A stretch of 64,000 nucleotides of DNA from Streptomyces sp. NBC_01775 (lineage in GTDB: Bacteria; Actinomycetota; Actinomycetes; Streptomycetales; Streptomycetaceae): the NCBI RefSeq assembly GCF_035917675.1, contig NZ_CP109104.1, forward strand, positions 744,001 through 808,000. Direction: 5' to 3'. The notes under the pieces are model-generated. The model searched no databases, had not been told where the DNA came from, and saw nothing but the letters and a program-made list of their open reading frames with translations. Positions within the stretch are counted from its first letter, which is position 1, and each line of letters opens with the position of its first letter. Below are positions 35,743 through 44,292 of this stretch, piece by piece. The position numbers were made by a program, and so were the translations under genes.

Positions 35743-36516
35743 ATGACGGTCGAGGACGAGAGGCTTGACGGCCTGCGAGTACTGGTGACCGGCGGTAGCC
35801 GAGGGCTGGGGAAAGCGACGGCCCGCCGCTTCGCCGCTGCCGGCGCCACCGTGCTGACGGCCTCGCGCACCGCGCCCCCGGAAGACCTGCCTGCCACCTT
35901 CATCCCCGCCGACCTGCGGTCCGAGGAGGGAGTGCGGGAACTGGGGCGGCGCGTGCTGGACAGCGTCGGGGGCGTTGATGTCCTGGTGAACAACGCGGGA
36001 GCCACGACCGGACCGATACCGACCCTGGAGCGGTCCGACGCGTCCTGGCTCGCCGACCTGGAGATGAACCTGCTCTCCGCGGTCCGTCTCGACCGTGCTC
36101 TGGTCCCGGGGATGGTCGAGCGCGGTTCCGGCGTCGTGGTGCACGTCTCCTCCATCGCCAGCCACCTCCCCCAGCCTGCCGACGCCTCGTACGCGGCATC
36201 GAAGGCGGCGCTCAACGCCTACAGCCGCGAGCTGGCGACGGCGATGGGAGAGCACGGCGTACGGGTGGTGTGCGTTCTGCCGGGCTTCGTCGTCACCGAG
36301 GGAGCGGCCAACCACCTCCAGCAGAGGGCCGACAGCCAGGGCATCGGCGTCGACGAGGTCAAGCAGCAGATCGTGGACCACCTGAAGCCGCCGATGGGGC
36401 GCCCCGGCGAGCCCGAGGACGTCGCCGAGATGATCGCGTTCCTCGCCTCCGGCCGCGCCAAATGGCTCACCGGCGCCCAGTTCCGGGTCGACGGCGGCAT
36501 CATCCCCACGGTCTGA
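35743..36516 (+). CDS. SDR family NAD(P)-dependent oxidoreductase
   Basis: 257 aa, ATG 35743 after AAGGAG. TGGSRGLG (residues ~16-23), NNAG, catalytic Ser in VSSIAS, YAASK and the terminal AKWLTGAQFRVDGGIIPTV are all present, so it should be active. The first gene of a two-gene unit with the VOC protein 35 bases downstream. Substrate unknown; the pair with a TetR regulator suggests a response to a small hydrophobic compound. Confidence 0.92.
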   Translation: MTVEDERLDGLRVLVTGGSRGLGKATARRFAAAGATVLTASRTAPPEDLPATFIPADLRSEEGVRELGRRVLDSVGGVDVLVNNAGATTGPIPTLERSDASWLADLEMNLLSAVRLDRALVPGMVERGSGVVVHVSSIASHLPQPADASYAASKAALNAYSRELATAMGEHGVRVVCVLPGFVVTEGAANHLQQRADSQGIGVDEVKQQIVDHLKPPMGRPGEPEDVAEMIAFLASGRAKWLTGAQFRVDGGIIPTV

Positions 36517-36551
36517 GCCGCGCCCCCACGAACACGGAACGGAGCATCACC

Positions 36552-36920
36552 ATGAACTTCAGCCTGATGTCACTGATCGTGGACGCCGCGGACCTGGAGA
36601 GCGAGAGCTCGTTCTGGCACCGGCTGCTCGGCGGCTCGATCACGAGGACGGCAGCACACCACTTTCTGCGGGCCGACGGCCTCCCCGTGATCGTGATCCA
36701 GCACGCTCCGGGACATGCGCCGCCGCAGTGGCCCGACGGCACTCCCCAGCAGCTGCACTTCGACCTCGCCACCGACGACATGGCGGTCGCGGACGAGCGG
36801 GTGCTTGACGGCGGCGGCCGACGGCTGCGGCCGACGGACGACGTCGTCGCCTCCGCCCAGCAGGGCTCCCGGGTGTACGCCAGCCCCGCCGGACACCCCT
36901 TCTGCCTCCGCTCAGCCTGA
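36552..36920 (+). CDS. VOC (glyoxalase/bleomycin-resistance) superfamily protein
   Basis: 122 aa, a single vicinal-oxygen-chelate domain of the short beta-alpha-beta-beta-beta pattern: LMSLIVDAADLESESSFWHR at the start, QLHFDLATDDMAVADERVLD in the middle, and SPAGHPFCLRSA at the end. Members chelate a metal or bind a drug. Translated with the SDR gene before it; role unknown. Confidence 0.88.
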   Translation: MNFSLMSLIVDAADLESESSFWHRLLGGSITRTAAHHFLRADGLPVIVIQHAPGHAPPQWPDGTPQQLHFDLATDDMAVADERVLDGGGRRLRPTDDVVASAQQGSRVYASPAGHPFCLRSA

Positions 36921-36946
36921 CCCGCCGGACGAGCCCGCAGGGTCGT

Positions 36947-38182
36947 TCAGGGCCTGCGGCCGTGGAAGGTGCGGCGCAGGTCGCTCACCCAGGCGTCGGG
37001 GTTCTCCCAGGGGATGAAGTGGCCGCCGTGGTCGTGGGCGTTGACGTTGACGTGGTTGAACGAATCGGCCAGCGGGCCGGTCTTGAAGGCCCGGACGCGC
37101 TCGTCGGCGGTGTGGATGCCGGGCGGGTTCTCGTACGTGACGAAGGTGAGGCCGGCCGGGGCCTGCACGACCGGGGTGCGGTCGTGGGCTGGGGCCCAGG
37201 GGTAGCGGTTGGCGTTGGCGTAGTAACGCATCGAGGTGGCGATGGAGTTGTTCACCCAGTAGATCGTGGCGTGGGTGAGCAGGTCGTCCTTGGTGAAGAC
37301 GGACTCGACGTCGCCGCCGTTGTCGCTCCAGCCGTTCCAGCGCTCCAGCAGCCAGGCGAGCAGTCCGGCGGGTGAGTCGCTCAGCCCGTGGGCCAGGGTG
37401 GCGCCGTCGAGCATGTGCGCGGCGAGGTGGGACGCGAAGTGGTGGTCCAGCTCGATGATGCGGTCGCGGACGTCGGCGGGCTGGTCGTCGGTGAGGGGCC
37501 GATTCCGGGCGAAGTCCCAGGCGCGGGGACCGGTGAAGAAGTCGAGCGGCAGCCCGGAGCCGATGTGGATGCCGTACAGCTCGTCGGCGTACTTGTGGCC
37601 GAGCTGGCTGGAGACGATCCCGCCGATGTCGCAGCCCCCGGCGGCGTACTTCTCGTATCCCAGGGTCTCGGTCATCAGCGTGTGCCAGAGGTCGGAGACC
37701 TTCCAGAAGTTGACGTCCGAAAAGCCGGTGAGCGGGCCGGGGAAACCGAAGCCGGGCAGGGACGGCACGATGACGTCGAACGCGTCGGCGGGGTCACCGC
37801 CGAACGCGGCCGGGTCGGCGAGCGGGTCGATCACCTTCGACCAGTGCCAGAACGTCCACGGCCAGCCGTGGGTGAGGATCAACGGGATCGGGCGGGGGCC
37901 GCGGCCGGGCTTGCGCATGAAGTGCACCGGGACACCGGCGACGCTCACCTCGTAGTGCTCGTAGGCGTTGATGGCGGCCTCGGCCTCGCGCCAGTCGTAG
38001 CCGTCCCGCCAGTAGGCGACCAGCTCACGGAGATAGCTGTCCGGGACGCCGTAGGACCAGTCCCCGTTCCCCTCGTCCAGCGGCGGCCGGGTCAGTGCGA
38101 GACGGGTGCGCAGGTCATCGAGGACCTCGTCCGGCACATGGATCGGGGTGGGCTCCAGGGGGAAGGCGTGCGGGGTGGTCAT
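36947..38182 (-). CDS. Epoxide hydrolase (alpha/beta hydrolase with EHN domain)
   Basis: 411 aa from ATG at 38182 (GAGGAA upstream); the longer frame includes antisense remnants. N-terminal epoxide-hydrolase cap domain (residues ~10-110), HGWPW oxyanion motif (105-109), nucleophile D185 in GCDIGG and the catalytic His near the C-terminus in HDHGGHFIPWENPD. Juvenile-hormone/microsomal-type epoxide hydrolases with this architecture convert epoxides to diols. It is convergent with the VOC gene and not in an operon. Streptomyces carry several such enzymes. Confidence 0.93.
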   Translation of the reverse strand: MTTPHAFPLEPTPIHVPDEVLDDLRTRLALTRPPLDEGNGDWSYGVPDSYLRELVAYWRDGYDWREAEAAINAYEHYEVSVAGVPVHFMRKPGRGPRPIPLILTHGWPWTFWHWSKVIDPLADPAAFGGDPADAFDVIVPSLPGFGFPGPLTGFSDVNFWKVSDLWHTLMTETLGYEKYAAGGCDIGGIVSSQLGHKYADELYGIHIGSGLPLDFFTGPRAWDFARNRPLTDDQPADVRDRIIELDHHFASHLAAHMLDGATLAHGLSDSPAGLLAWLLERWNGWSDNGGDVESVFTKDDLLTHATIYWVNNSIATSMRYYANANRYPWAPAHDRTPVVQAPAGLTFVTYENPPGIHTADERVRAFKTGPLADSFNHVNVNAHDHGGHFIPWENPDAWVSDLRRTFHGRRP

Positions 38183-38225
38183 GGCATGGTTCCTCACTGG
38201 GTGTGGGCAGCGGTGCCGTCGGCCT

Positions 38226-38345
38226 GTTGGGGGGGGTCGGCGGCCCGGCGTCACCGACAACGACATGCTGTCCATGGCCCTCCAGCTCCGCAACCAGGAT
38301 ATGAGCCTGCGCGACACCGCAGAGCGCCTCGTCATCACCACGGGC
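38226..38345 (+). pseudogene. Fragment of a site-specific recombinase C-terminal region
   Basis: The plus frame reads TDNDMLSMALQLRNQDMSLR and DTAERLVITTGTRIGN. The LR-x-x-x-x-SLRxIAxxLVITTGxKxG pattern resembles a helix-turn-helix tail I associate with serine-recombinase proteins of Streptomyces. No catalytic part is present. Confidence 0.4.
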
Positions 38346-38529
38346 ACGAGGATTGGGAACGCTCGCTCGACGATGTCCGGCTGGAACACCAGGCGGATTC
38401 CATTCGACCAGTCCGCGCACGCCGGAGGAAGATGTCCGCGATGTCAGGACCGGCCGGCTGGATGGCCGGGGGCCGCTCGTAACGGGTGGCGGCGCGCCGG
38501 CCCGCTTCTCAGGCGCGCCGGCCCGCTTC

Positions 38530-39912
38530 TCAGCTGATGGTGACGACGCGCGCCCAGGGCGGCGGAGTGTCCGGGACGTAGTCGGGGTTCTCCTCGTCCG
38601 CGGCGCGGGTGGGACGGGGGAAGAGACCGACGACGGTCCGGCAGGGCGGCTGCGCGGAGGGCCACGGTGTCTGACCGTCCGTCAGGGCAACGATCACGTC
38701 CGGGCGTGGCCCGGAGCGGAGCGCTCGGGCGAAGCCGGAGCGCAGATCCGTTCCCCCGCCGCCGACCAGCTCGATGTTCTCGGCGCGGCAGAGCGGGACA
38801 GCGACTCCGGCCGCCGCGTCGCAGGAGATCACCGAGACCAGGTCGCGCCGCCCGCCCACCGTCCGTGAGATCGCCGCCACCTCCAGCAGCGCGCTGCCCA
38901 GCTCGGCGTCACTCACCGACCCGGAGGTGTCAATCACGACGCAGACCCGGGGCGGTGTGCGGCGCAGGCTCGGCAGCAGCACACCGGGGACACCGGCCGA
39001 GCGCCGGGACGGACGCCGGTAGCTGTGGTCCTCGCCCACCCCCGGCGCACTCGCCGCCGAGCGGATCGCCGCTCCCAGCAGCTGCCGCCACGGCTGCGGT
39101 GGACGGAACGCCTCGTCAGCCCATCGGCGCCACCCCTCCGGCGCGTCGCCCGGCCGGCCCTTGATCCCCTCCGCGACCCGGAAGCGGACCGCGTCCCGCT
39201 GCTGCCTGCTCAGCCCGTGCGCCCCGTCGGGCCCCAGCTCCCACGGCCGGACCTGCCCGTCGGCGCCACTTCCGCAGTCCAGCCAGGCCAGGTCCGCGGC
39301 GAGCCCGGACATCGACGCCGTCCGCAGGTACTCCTCCATCAGCAACCCGTCGGGCAGCCGCAACAGCGACGGCAGTACCGCCCCCTCGGGCTGGGGCAGA
39401 CCGTCACCGTAGATGTCGTCGTTGATCTCGAAGTCGGCGGCGATGTTCCGCCGCAGCCTCCCCCCGCCTTCGCCCGGGGGGACCCCTCCCTCGCCCGGCC
39501 CGTGCTCCTCGTGCGCCCGCGCGTACCGCTCGCCCCGCCCATGGTGGTCCCGGAGCAGATGGGAGACCTCGTGCACCCAGACCCCCGCCAGCTCCTCCAC
39601 CGGGGTGCGCGCCACGAAGCCGGGGGAAACGTAGCAGCGCCAGTGCGCGTCCACCGCCATCGTCGGCACGGACCGGTCCTCCACCACGTGCAGCGCGAAG
39701 AGCGCGTCGGCCAGGTAGGGACGGACCTTCACCGCGTGCAGCCGGGCGGCCAGCAACTTCTCCATGTCCAGCGGAAGTCCGGACCGGCCGGCCCGCCCGT
39801 CGGAGCCGGACAGCGGCCTCGGCACGGCGGCCCGCACCGGGCGCGGCGGGGCGGGCCGGGACATCGGGCGCGGCAGCGGGCGCGGGCCCGGGCGTTTCGC
39901 GGGCCCCGTCAT
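38530..39912 (-). CDS. VWA-like protein with an N-terminal metallopeptidase-type domain (DUF2201-like)
   Basis: 460 aa; ATG at 39912 overlaps the stop of the MoxR gene by 4 bases (ATGA), so the two are co-translated. After a Pro/Arg-rich ~45-residue tail come a putative metallopeptidase fold with HEVSH (114-118) plus DHH, then a VWA-like C-terminal domain with D328-T-S-G-S (MIDAS), GGGTDL (385-390) and TDG (411-413). This is the known partner type of MoxR ATPases. The pair probably remodels or chelates metal into an unknown protein target. Whether the protease-like site cleaves anything is not known. Confidence 0.86.
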   Translation of the reverse strand: MTGPAKRPGPRPLPRPMSRPAPPRPVRAAVPRPLSGSDGRAGRSGLPLDMEKLLAARLHAVKVRPYLADALFALHVVEDRSVPTMAVDAHWRCYVSPGFVARTPVEELAGVWVHEVSHLLRDHHGRGERYARAHEEHGPGEGGVPPGEGGGRLRRNIAADFEINDDIYGDGLPQPEGAVLPSLLRLPDGLLMEEYLRTASMSGLAADLAWLDCGSGADGQVRPWELGPDGAHGLSRQQRDAVRFRVAEGIKGRPGDAPEGWRRWADEAFRPPQPWRQLLGAAIRSAASAPGVGEDHSYRRPSRRSAGVPGVLLPSLRRTPPRVCVVIDTSGSVSDAELGSALLEVAAISRTVGGRRDLVSVISCDAAAGVAVPLCRAENIELVGGGGTDLRSGFARALRSGPRPDVIVALTDGQTPWPSAQPPCRTVVGLFPRPTRAADEENPDYVPDTPPPWARVVTIS

Positions 39913-41240
39913 CGGCGCGCACCCGTCGCAGGCCCGGCGTCGGCCGCCGCCGCGGCCCGCCCGACCGACCGGTCCGCCCGCCGGGCGAGGCCGACCACCC
40001 CGGCCAGCCGCTCCAGCGCCTCCGGCACCTCCCAGTCGTCGCGCCGCAGCGCGGACAGCGCCGTCGCCGGGGCGACCAGCAGGTCCGGGGTGCCGGTCTC
40101 CAACGCCCGGACCAGCACCGCCCAGCCCGCCTCCCACCTCTCCCGCTCCGGCCGCGCCCCGACGGCGGCCACCACCGCCTCCAGCGCGGCCTGACGCAGA
40201 TCGCCGCGCGCCGGCAGCTCGGCGGAGGCCGGATCGGCCAGCAGCGACTCCGGGTCGGGCAGGTCCATCCGGTCCAGATGGGCGAGGAGTTCGAGCCCCG
40301 GCCCGTCCCCCACCGCGCCCCGCACCAGCAGCGCCAGCACCTCCCGGGAGACGGAGGCCGCCGTGCCGAAGGCCAGCAGGGTCAACGCGGACTCCCAGCT
40401 CCGGGGCGAGGGCCAGGCACCGCCGCGCCGCGTCTCGGTGCTCGGCAGCCGATGGATCAGCGTCGGCCGGACTTCCAGGAAGCCGCAGAGCGCACGCCGG
40501 GCGAAAGCCACCGCCTCCGCAAGCCGCTCCGGCACCAGCCGGGGCAGCTCAGCGCGGGGCCAGACTCCGCCCAGCCCGCGCACCACCACCTCCTGGTCGT
40601 GCACCCAGTGCAGATGCACGAACCGGTTGGCCAGCGGCGGGCTCAGCTCCCATCCGTCCGCCGCCGAAGCGCGCGGATTGGCGGCGGCCACGATCCGCAC
40701 CCCCGGAGGCAGTCGCAGCGCACCGACCCTCCGCTCCAGGACGACCCGGAGCAGCGCGGCCTGGACGGCCGGAGTGGCGGTGGAGAGCTCGTCCAGGAAG
40801 AGCAGCCCCCGCCCGGCGCGCACGAGCTCCACGGCCCACTGCGGCGGCGCCATCGGCACCCCCTCCACCGCCGGGTCGTCCCCCACGATGGGCAGCCCGG
40901 AGAAGTCGGACGGCTCGTGGACGCTGGCGATCACGGTCGTCAGCGGCAGATCGAGGGAGGCGGCGAGCTGCGTCAGGGCCGCGGTCTTGCCGATACCCGG
41001 CTCGCCCCAGAGCAGCACGGGCAGGTCGGCCGCGACAGCCAGGGTGAGCGCTTCGAGCTGCTCGTCGGGGCGCGGCTCGGTGGTGGTCGTCCGCAGGCGG
41101 GTCAGAAGGTCATCGGCGAGGGCAAGGTGAGTGCCGGTTCCGGATGAGCCGGCGGGAATGGGCGCGGGCGTGCCGGTGGCCGGGACGGGGGCAGGGGCAG
41201 AGGCAGAGGCAGAGGCAGGGCGAAGGGTGCTGGTGGTCAT
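39909..41240 (-). CDS. MoxR-type AAA+ ATPase
   Basis: 443 aa from ATG at 41240 (AGGTGAT 5-6 bases upstream; ATG 41246 is possible). Ala/Pro-rich ~40-residue N-tail, then an AAA+ core: Walker A GEPGIGKT (79-86), Walker B GLLFLDEL (145-152), sensor I in AAANPRASAADGWELSPPLA and an Arg finger region in NRFVHLHW. MoxR proteins act as chaperones with VWA partners, here the next gene. The C-terminal half is a helical lid. 171 bases after the upstream gene; likely one operon. Confidence 0.9.
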   Translation of the reverse strand: MTTSTLRPASASASAPAPVPATGTPAPIPAGSSGTGTHLALADDLLTRLRTTTTEPRPDEQLEALTLAVAADLPVLLWGEPGIGKTAALTQLAASLDLPLTTVIASVHEPSDFSGLPIVGDDPAVEGVPMAPPQWAVELVRAGRGLLFLDELSTATPAVQAALLRVVLERRVGALRLPPGVRIVAAANPRASAADGWELSPPLANRFVHLHWVHDQEVVVRGLGGVWPRAELPRLVPERLAEAVAFARRALCGFLEVRPTLIHRLPSTETRRGGAWPSPRSWESALTLLAFGTAASVSREVLALLVRGAVGDGPGLELLAHLDRMDLPDPESLLADPASAELPARGDLRQAALEAVVAAVGARPERERWEAGWAVLVRALETGTPDLLVAPATALSALRRDDWEVPEALERLAGVVGLARRADRSVGRAAAAADAGPATGARR

Positions 41241-41342
41241 GGGCATCACCTGGGGTGGGATAAGGGAACGGGACGGGCCCGTACCGGATGTCGTGGGGGC
41301 GTACGGCGCGGAGACGCGCGGTGCTGGTGGGGGCTCCGAGGA

Positions 41343-41419
41343 GGGCAGCCGGTCAGCAGGTTTAAGGGCAGGTGGTAGGGCAGCTGGTCAGCAGGCGGTG
41401 GGGGCAGCCGGTCAGCAGG
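41343..41419. repeat. Three direct repeats of ~18 bp
   Basis: GGGCAGCCGGTCAGCAGG at 41343-41360 and 41402-41419, and GGGCAGCTGGTCAGCAGG at 41378-41395. The last copy covers the stop codon of the 41412-42905 gene, so the 3' end appears duplicated into the spacer before the MoxR gene. Confidence 0.75.
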
Positions 41420-42905
41420 TCAGGCCGGTGCGGGGCCGGGCCCGGCTGCTCAGCTTGCCGCGCCTTGCCCGAGGCGTACGGCGGTCGAGCCGGAGACGGT
41501 GGCCGGCGTCCGGGTGCCCCACGCCCGAGGCGCTCCCGCCCCCTGCCGCACCGGCACCGGGGTGCGCGTCGACCAGCCCGGAGCGGAAGAGCCCGTGGTC
41601 GATGCGGCGGGCCGCGGCCGACTCCAGTTCCTCTCGGAGCGGCCCGTCGCGCAGGACCGCGCCGGGACCGAGCAGCCCCTCGACCACGGCCAGCGCCCCC
41701 GCGACATCACCGTGGCCGAGCCGCTCCCGGACCGCGGGCAGCGCCTCCGGATTACGGTGCACCGCGTCGATCGCCCGCAGGCAGGGCAGCCCCGGCCCGC
41801 CGAGCGCCACCAGCAATGCCTCCCGGCGCAGTTGGGCCGGGCCGTGGTCGATCGCCGTCAACACCCCGTCCCGCAGCGCGATCCGGTGGACCTCGTCCCC
41901 GCACTCCACCCGGTGCGGGTCGCCGGGCTCGGGGGCGGGGCCGGCCACCGGTGCCGGTCCGGACTCAGCCAGTGCTGCGGCGACGAGCGGATGCAGCCGC
42001 TCGGCCGGGACCAGCCCGGCCCGCAGCAGCTCCAGGTCCGGGAGGACCCGGGCCGCCGCCTCCGGCAGCACCGGAAGCGCCGCGATCTCCTGCGGCGGCA
42101 GCGCCTCCCGCAGCGGCCGGAACGTCGGGGCATGGCTGTCGTCGGGGGCGACGAGTTCGAGCGCCGTGCGGCTCCGCGTACCGAGCCGCACGGTGAAGGC
42201 GCCGCGAGGGCGCCCCTCGGCCCGCAACAGCAACTCCGCCTCGGCGGCCCAGCTGGTCACCGCCCATGGGGAATCGTGATGGGTGGGCCGATCCGGCAGA
42301 TCCGGCAGGACCGACCGGCCGGATGTGTGGGGCCGGCCGGGCGACGCCATGGACGGTGCCCCGGCGGCACCGCACCGCCGCGCCAGTTCGCCGCTTCGCC
42401 CGGAGTCCCAGAGATGACGGTGCAGGTCGAGCCGGAAGCGCCGGTCGGGATGCGGGTGTGGATGGTGCTCCGGGCCGTCGTCCCCGGACCCCTCCCACAG
42501 GGCCAGGGACATCCGCTGTCCGGCGTCCGCCCAGGCCGGCGGTGTCCGCACCACCAGCCGCAGCGGCGTGACACCGGAACTCCGGTAACCGGCGAGAGGG
42601 ATGGTGAGGCCGGGCCGGAGCCGCCCGTCGGGGGCGATCCGGGGCATGTGCCATCGGAGCAGATCCGGCGCCAGCCGACGCAGATCTGCACGAAGGCGGG
42701 AGACGAGATCGGTGCCGTGGCGGTCGCGCACGGCGCGCAGATCGAGATCGACGTCGATACGGGCGGCGGCACAAGCCCCCGCCCAGTCACCGACCGCACA
42801 CCGTGCGGTCGCGGTCTCGATCATGGACGGTGGCACGGCGTACTCGCGCACGCGCTGCCACATCAGCAGGCGGGTCGGAATCCTGTTCGCGAAGTGATGT
42901 GCCAT
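41412..42905 (-). CDS. Conserved hypothetical partner of the MoxR/VWA pair
   Basis: 497 aa from ATG at 42905 (AGGTGAG 6 bases upstream). The N-terminal part has MWQRVREYAVPPSMIETATA and a DVDLDLRAVRDRHG block, followed by RLRADLRRLAPDLLRWHMPR. The middle is His-rich (HHPHPHPDRRFRLDLHRHLW). The C-terminal region is helical and Leu-rich. No catalytic motif. It lies first in the apparent operon, ahead of MoxR and VWA genes; I associate this arrangement with Streptomyces generally, but that is from memory. It could be the substrate-recognition or client protein. Confidence 0.8.
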   Translation of the reverse strand: MAHHFANRIPTRLLMWQRVREYAVPPSMIETATARCAVGDWAGACAAARIDVDLDLRAVRDRHGTDLVSRLRADLRRLAPDLLRWHMPRIAPDGRLRPGLTIPLAGYRSSGVTPLRLVVRTPPAWADAGQRMSLALWEGSGDDGPEHHPHPHPDRRFRLDLHRHLWDSGRSGELARRCGAAGAPSMASPGRPHTSGRSVLPDLPDRPTHHDSPWAVTSWAAEAELLLRAEGRPRGAFTVRLGTRSRTALELVAPDDSHAPTFRPLREALPPQEIAALPVLPEAAARVLPDLELLRAGLVPAERLHPLVAAALAESGPAPVAGPAPEPGDPHRVECGDEVHRIALRDGVLTAIDHGPAQLRREALLVALGGPGLPCLRAIDAVHRNPEALPAVRERLGHGDVAGALAVVEGLLGPGAVLRDGPLREELESAAARRIDHGLFRSGLVDAHPGAGAAGGGSASGVGHPDAGHRLRLDRRTPRARRGKLSSRARPRTGLTC

Positions 42906-43104
42906 CAGCACTCACCTTGCGCGAACGATTCCCCCAATCCGTACAGGGAAGAGTTCATCATCGCCAGCATCGTAACCATCCCGACGGTGATCTGTCAGTC
43001 CCCTTGTTACTCCAGTTGCCGTTCGCCATCGTTGCTGGTCAGCGGGATACCTTCGAGCACCCCTGCCTGACGGGCCGCCATGTGGCGGGAGTTCACGCGG
43101 CCGG
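42906..43104. other. Promoter region of the triad
   Basis: 200 bases, lower in GC, with no ORF of interest. Must hold the MoxR-operon promoter. Confidence 0.4.
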
Positions 43105-43473
43105 TCACAGCTCCTCCTCCAGCCGAATCGCCTGCCGTAGCGAGTCCCTTGCCCGGTGCGACTCGCCCTCCTGGGCCTCCAGCATGGCCGCCGCGATCGC
43201 GTCCAGCTTGCGCTGGAGAGCGTCTTCGGCCCGCCGTTCGGAGTTCTTGAGCAGGGCCAGCATGACCAGGTTGACGGAAGTGAGTACGTCGCCCGCGAAG
43301 ATCAGCCAGGGAACAGGCAGATGCACCAGGTGGACGATGACCATCCCGGTGATCAGGATCAGACAGATCAGGAAGAAGAGCGGCGAGCTGGTCAGGTTCG
43401 AGGCGGCCTCCGCGAGGCGGGCGAACCGGCCGCGGCGGTCGCCGCCCCGATGGGACGGGTGCTGGAAGATCAT
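43105..43473 (-). CDS. Low-affinity iron permease-like small membrane protein
   Basis: 122 aa from ATG 43473; a GTG at 43521 would add 16 residues. After RFARLAEAASNLTSSPLFFL come two membrane helices (FFLICLILITGMVIVHLVHL, PWLIFAGDVLTSVNLVMLAL) and a helical cytoplasmic tail (KNSERRAEDALQRKLDAIAA). This matches the low-affinity Fe/Cu permease family (similar in layout to yeast Fet4 segments), whose bacterial role is unproven. It is alone on its strand. Confidence 0.72.
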   Translation of the reverse strand: MIFQHPSHRGGDRRGRFARLAEAASNLTSSPLFFLICLILITGMVIVHLVHLPVPWLIFAGDVLTSVNLVMLALLKNSERRAEDALQRKLDAIAAAMLEAQEGESHRARDSLRQAIRLEEEL

Positions 43474-43521
43474 GCACTCCGTGTTCCCCCGACGCCAGGG
43501 ATGAGGCACCCCGTCTGTCAC

Positions 43522-43968
43522 TCACGCATCAGCCGGGGGCATCACCCCCAACGGAAACGAGGGCTCCACGGTCTCGTCCGCGCCGGCGAGCTTGCTCATG
43601 CGTTACGCGTTCGACGCCCCGCTGATCCGGCAGTGGGCCCGGGAGCCGGGTCGAGCGCTGTGCCCGACGACGCGGTCGTCGGCCGCGTCACCGAGCGCCG
43701 GGCCCGCCAGGTGCTGACCACTTTGGGAAGGCGGCTCCGGGAAGGCGGCTCCTGCGCAAGCTCCGCTGCTCCACCACCCGCACCACCAACCTCGTCCAGG
43801 CCGTCCTCACCCTGCCTCGTTCGAATGGCCCTGGAAATCCACGGGCCCGATACGACAGGCCAAGCGCCGCAGAACGGAACTCTTGTTCGCCGCGTACCCG
43901 TAACGGCACCCGTTTCGGGTCCGTTCTTAGAGCACCAGTACCCCTCGTGCGCCCATCCGGAGGACACC
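43522..43968. other. Degraded region with a 14-bp tandem duplication
   Basis: GGGAAGGCGGCTCC occurs twice in tandem (43725-43752). A plus frame around it reads DDAVVGRVTERRARQVLTTL followed by GRRLREGG; family not recognised. No complete gene. Confidence 0.4.
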
Positions 43969-44292
43969 GTGGCTCGCAGACCTGCTCCAGCGTCTCCTTT
44001 CACCGCAATCGAACAGAACCGTCCCGGCAGCCCCTCCGCCATGGACGCGTGGCGCGGCGTTGACGCCGCCGCGCTCAGCGCCGCCGGCCCCGGATGCTGC
44101 GAGACAGGGGTCCAGACCCGCGGCGGGCCTGGCCGGCGAGCCCACAGCGTGCCGGACCGGTGTGCCGATGAGTCCTTGTCCACGGGGGCCGCCCCGCACC
44201 TCACCGCAAACGCGAGGCCCGCGCCGGCGACCTCACCCTTTCCGGGATCGGACCGGTCCCTTCCTCCCGCGACACAGGGACGGTGTGCATGA
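43969..44292 (+). CDS. Small ORF upstream of and coupled to the ABC transporter
   Basis: 107 aa from GTG 43969, which follows ATCCGGAGGACACC (GGAGG, 6-base spacing). It ends with ATGA overlap onto the ABC gene. The sequence is Pro/Ala/Arg-rich with one GPGCCETG Cys pair. It has no recognised domain and could be a short conserved protein, a leader for coupling, or a peptide substrate of the exporter. Coding bias is moderate. Confidence 0.42.
   Translation: MARRPAPASPFTAIEQNRPGSPSAMDAWRGVDAAALSAAGPGCCETGVQTRGGPGRRAHSVPDRCADESLSTGAAPHLTANARPAPATSPFPGSDRSLPPATQGRCA

Noticed and set aside
36947..38389. 480-aa epoxide hydrolase reading
   Set aside because: The N-terminal 69 residues are antisense to a recombinase remnant; GAGGAA supports the ATG at 38182.
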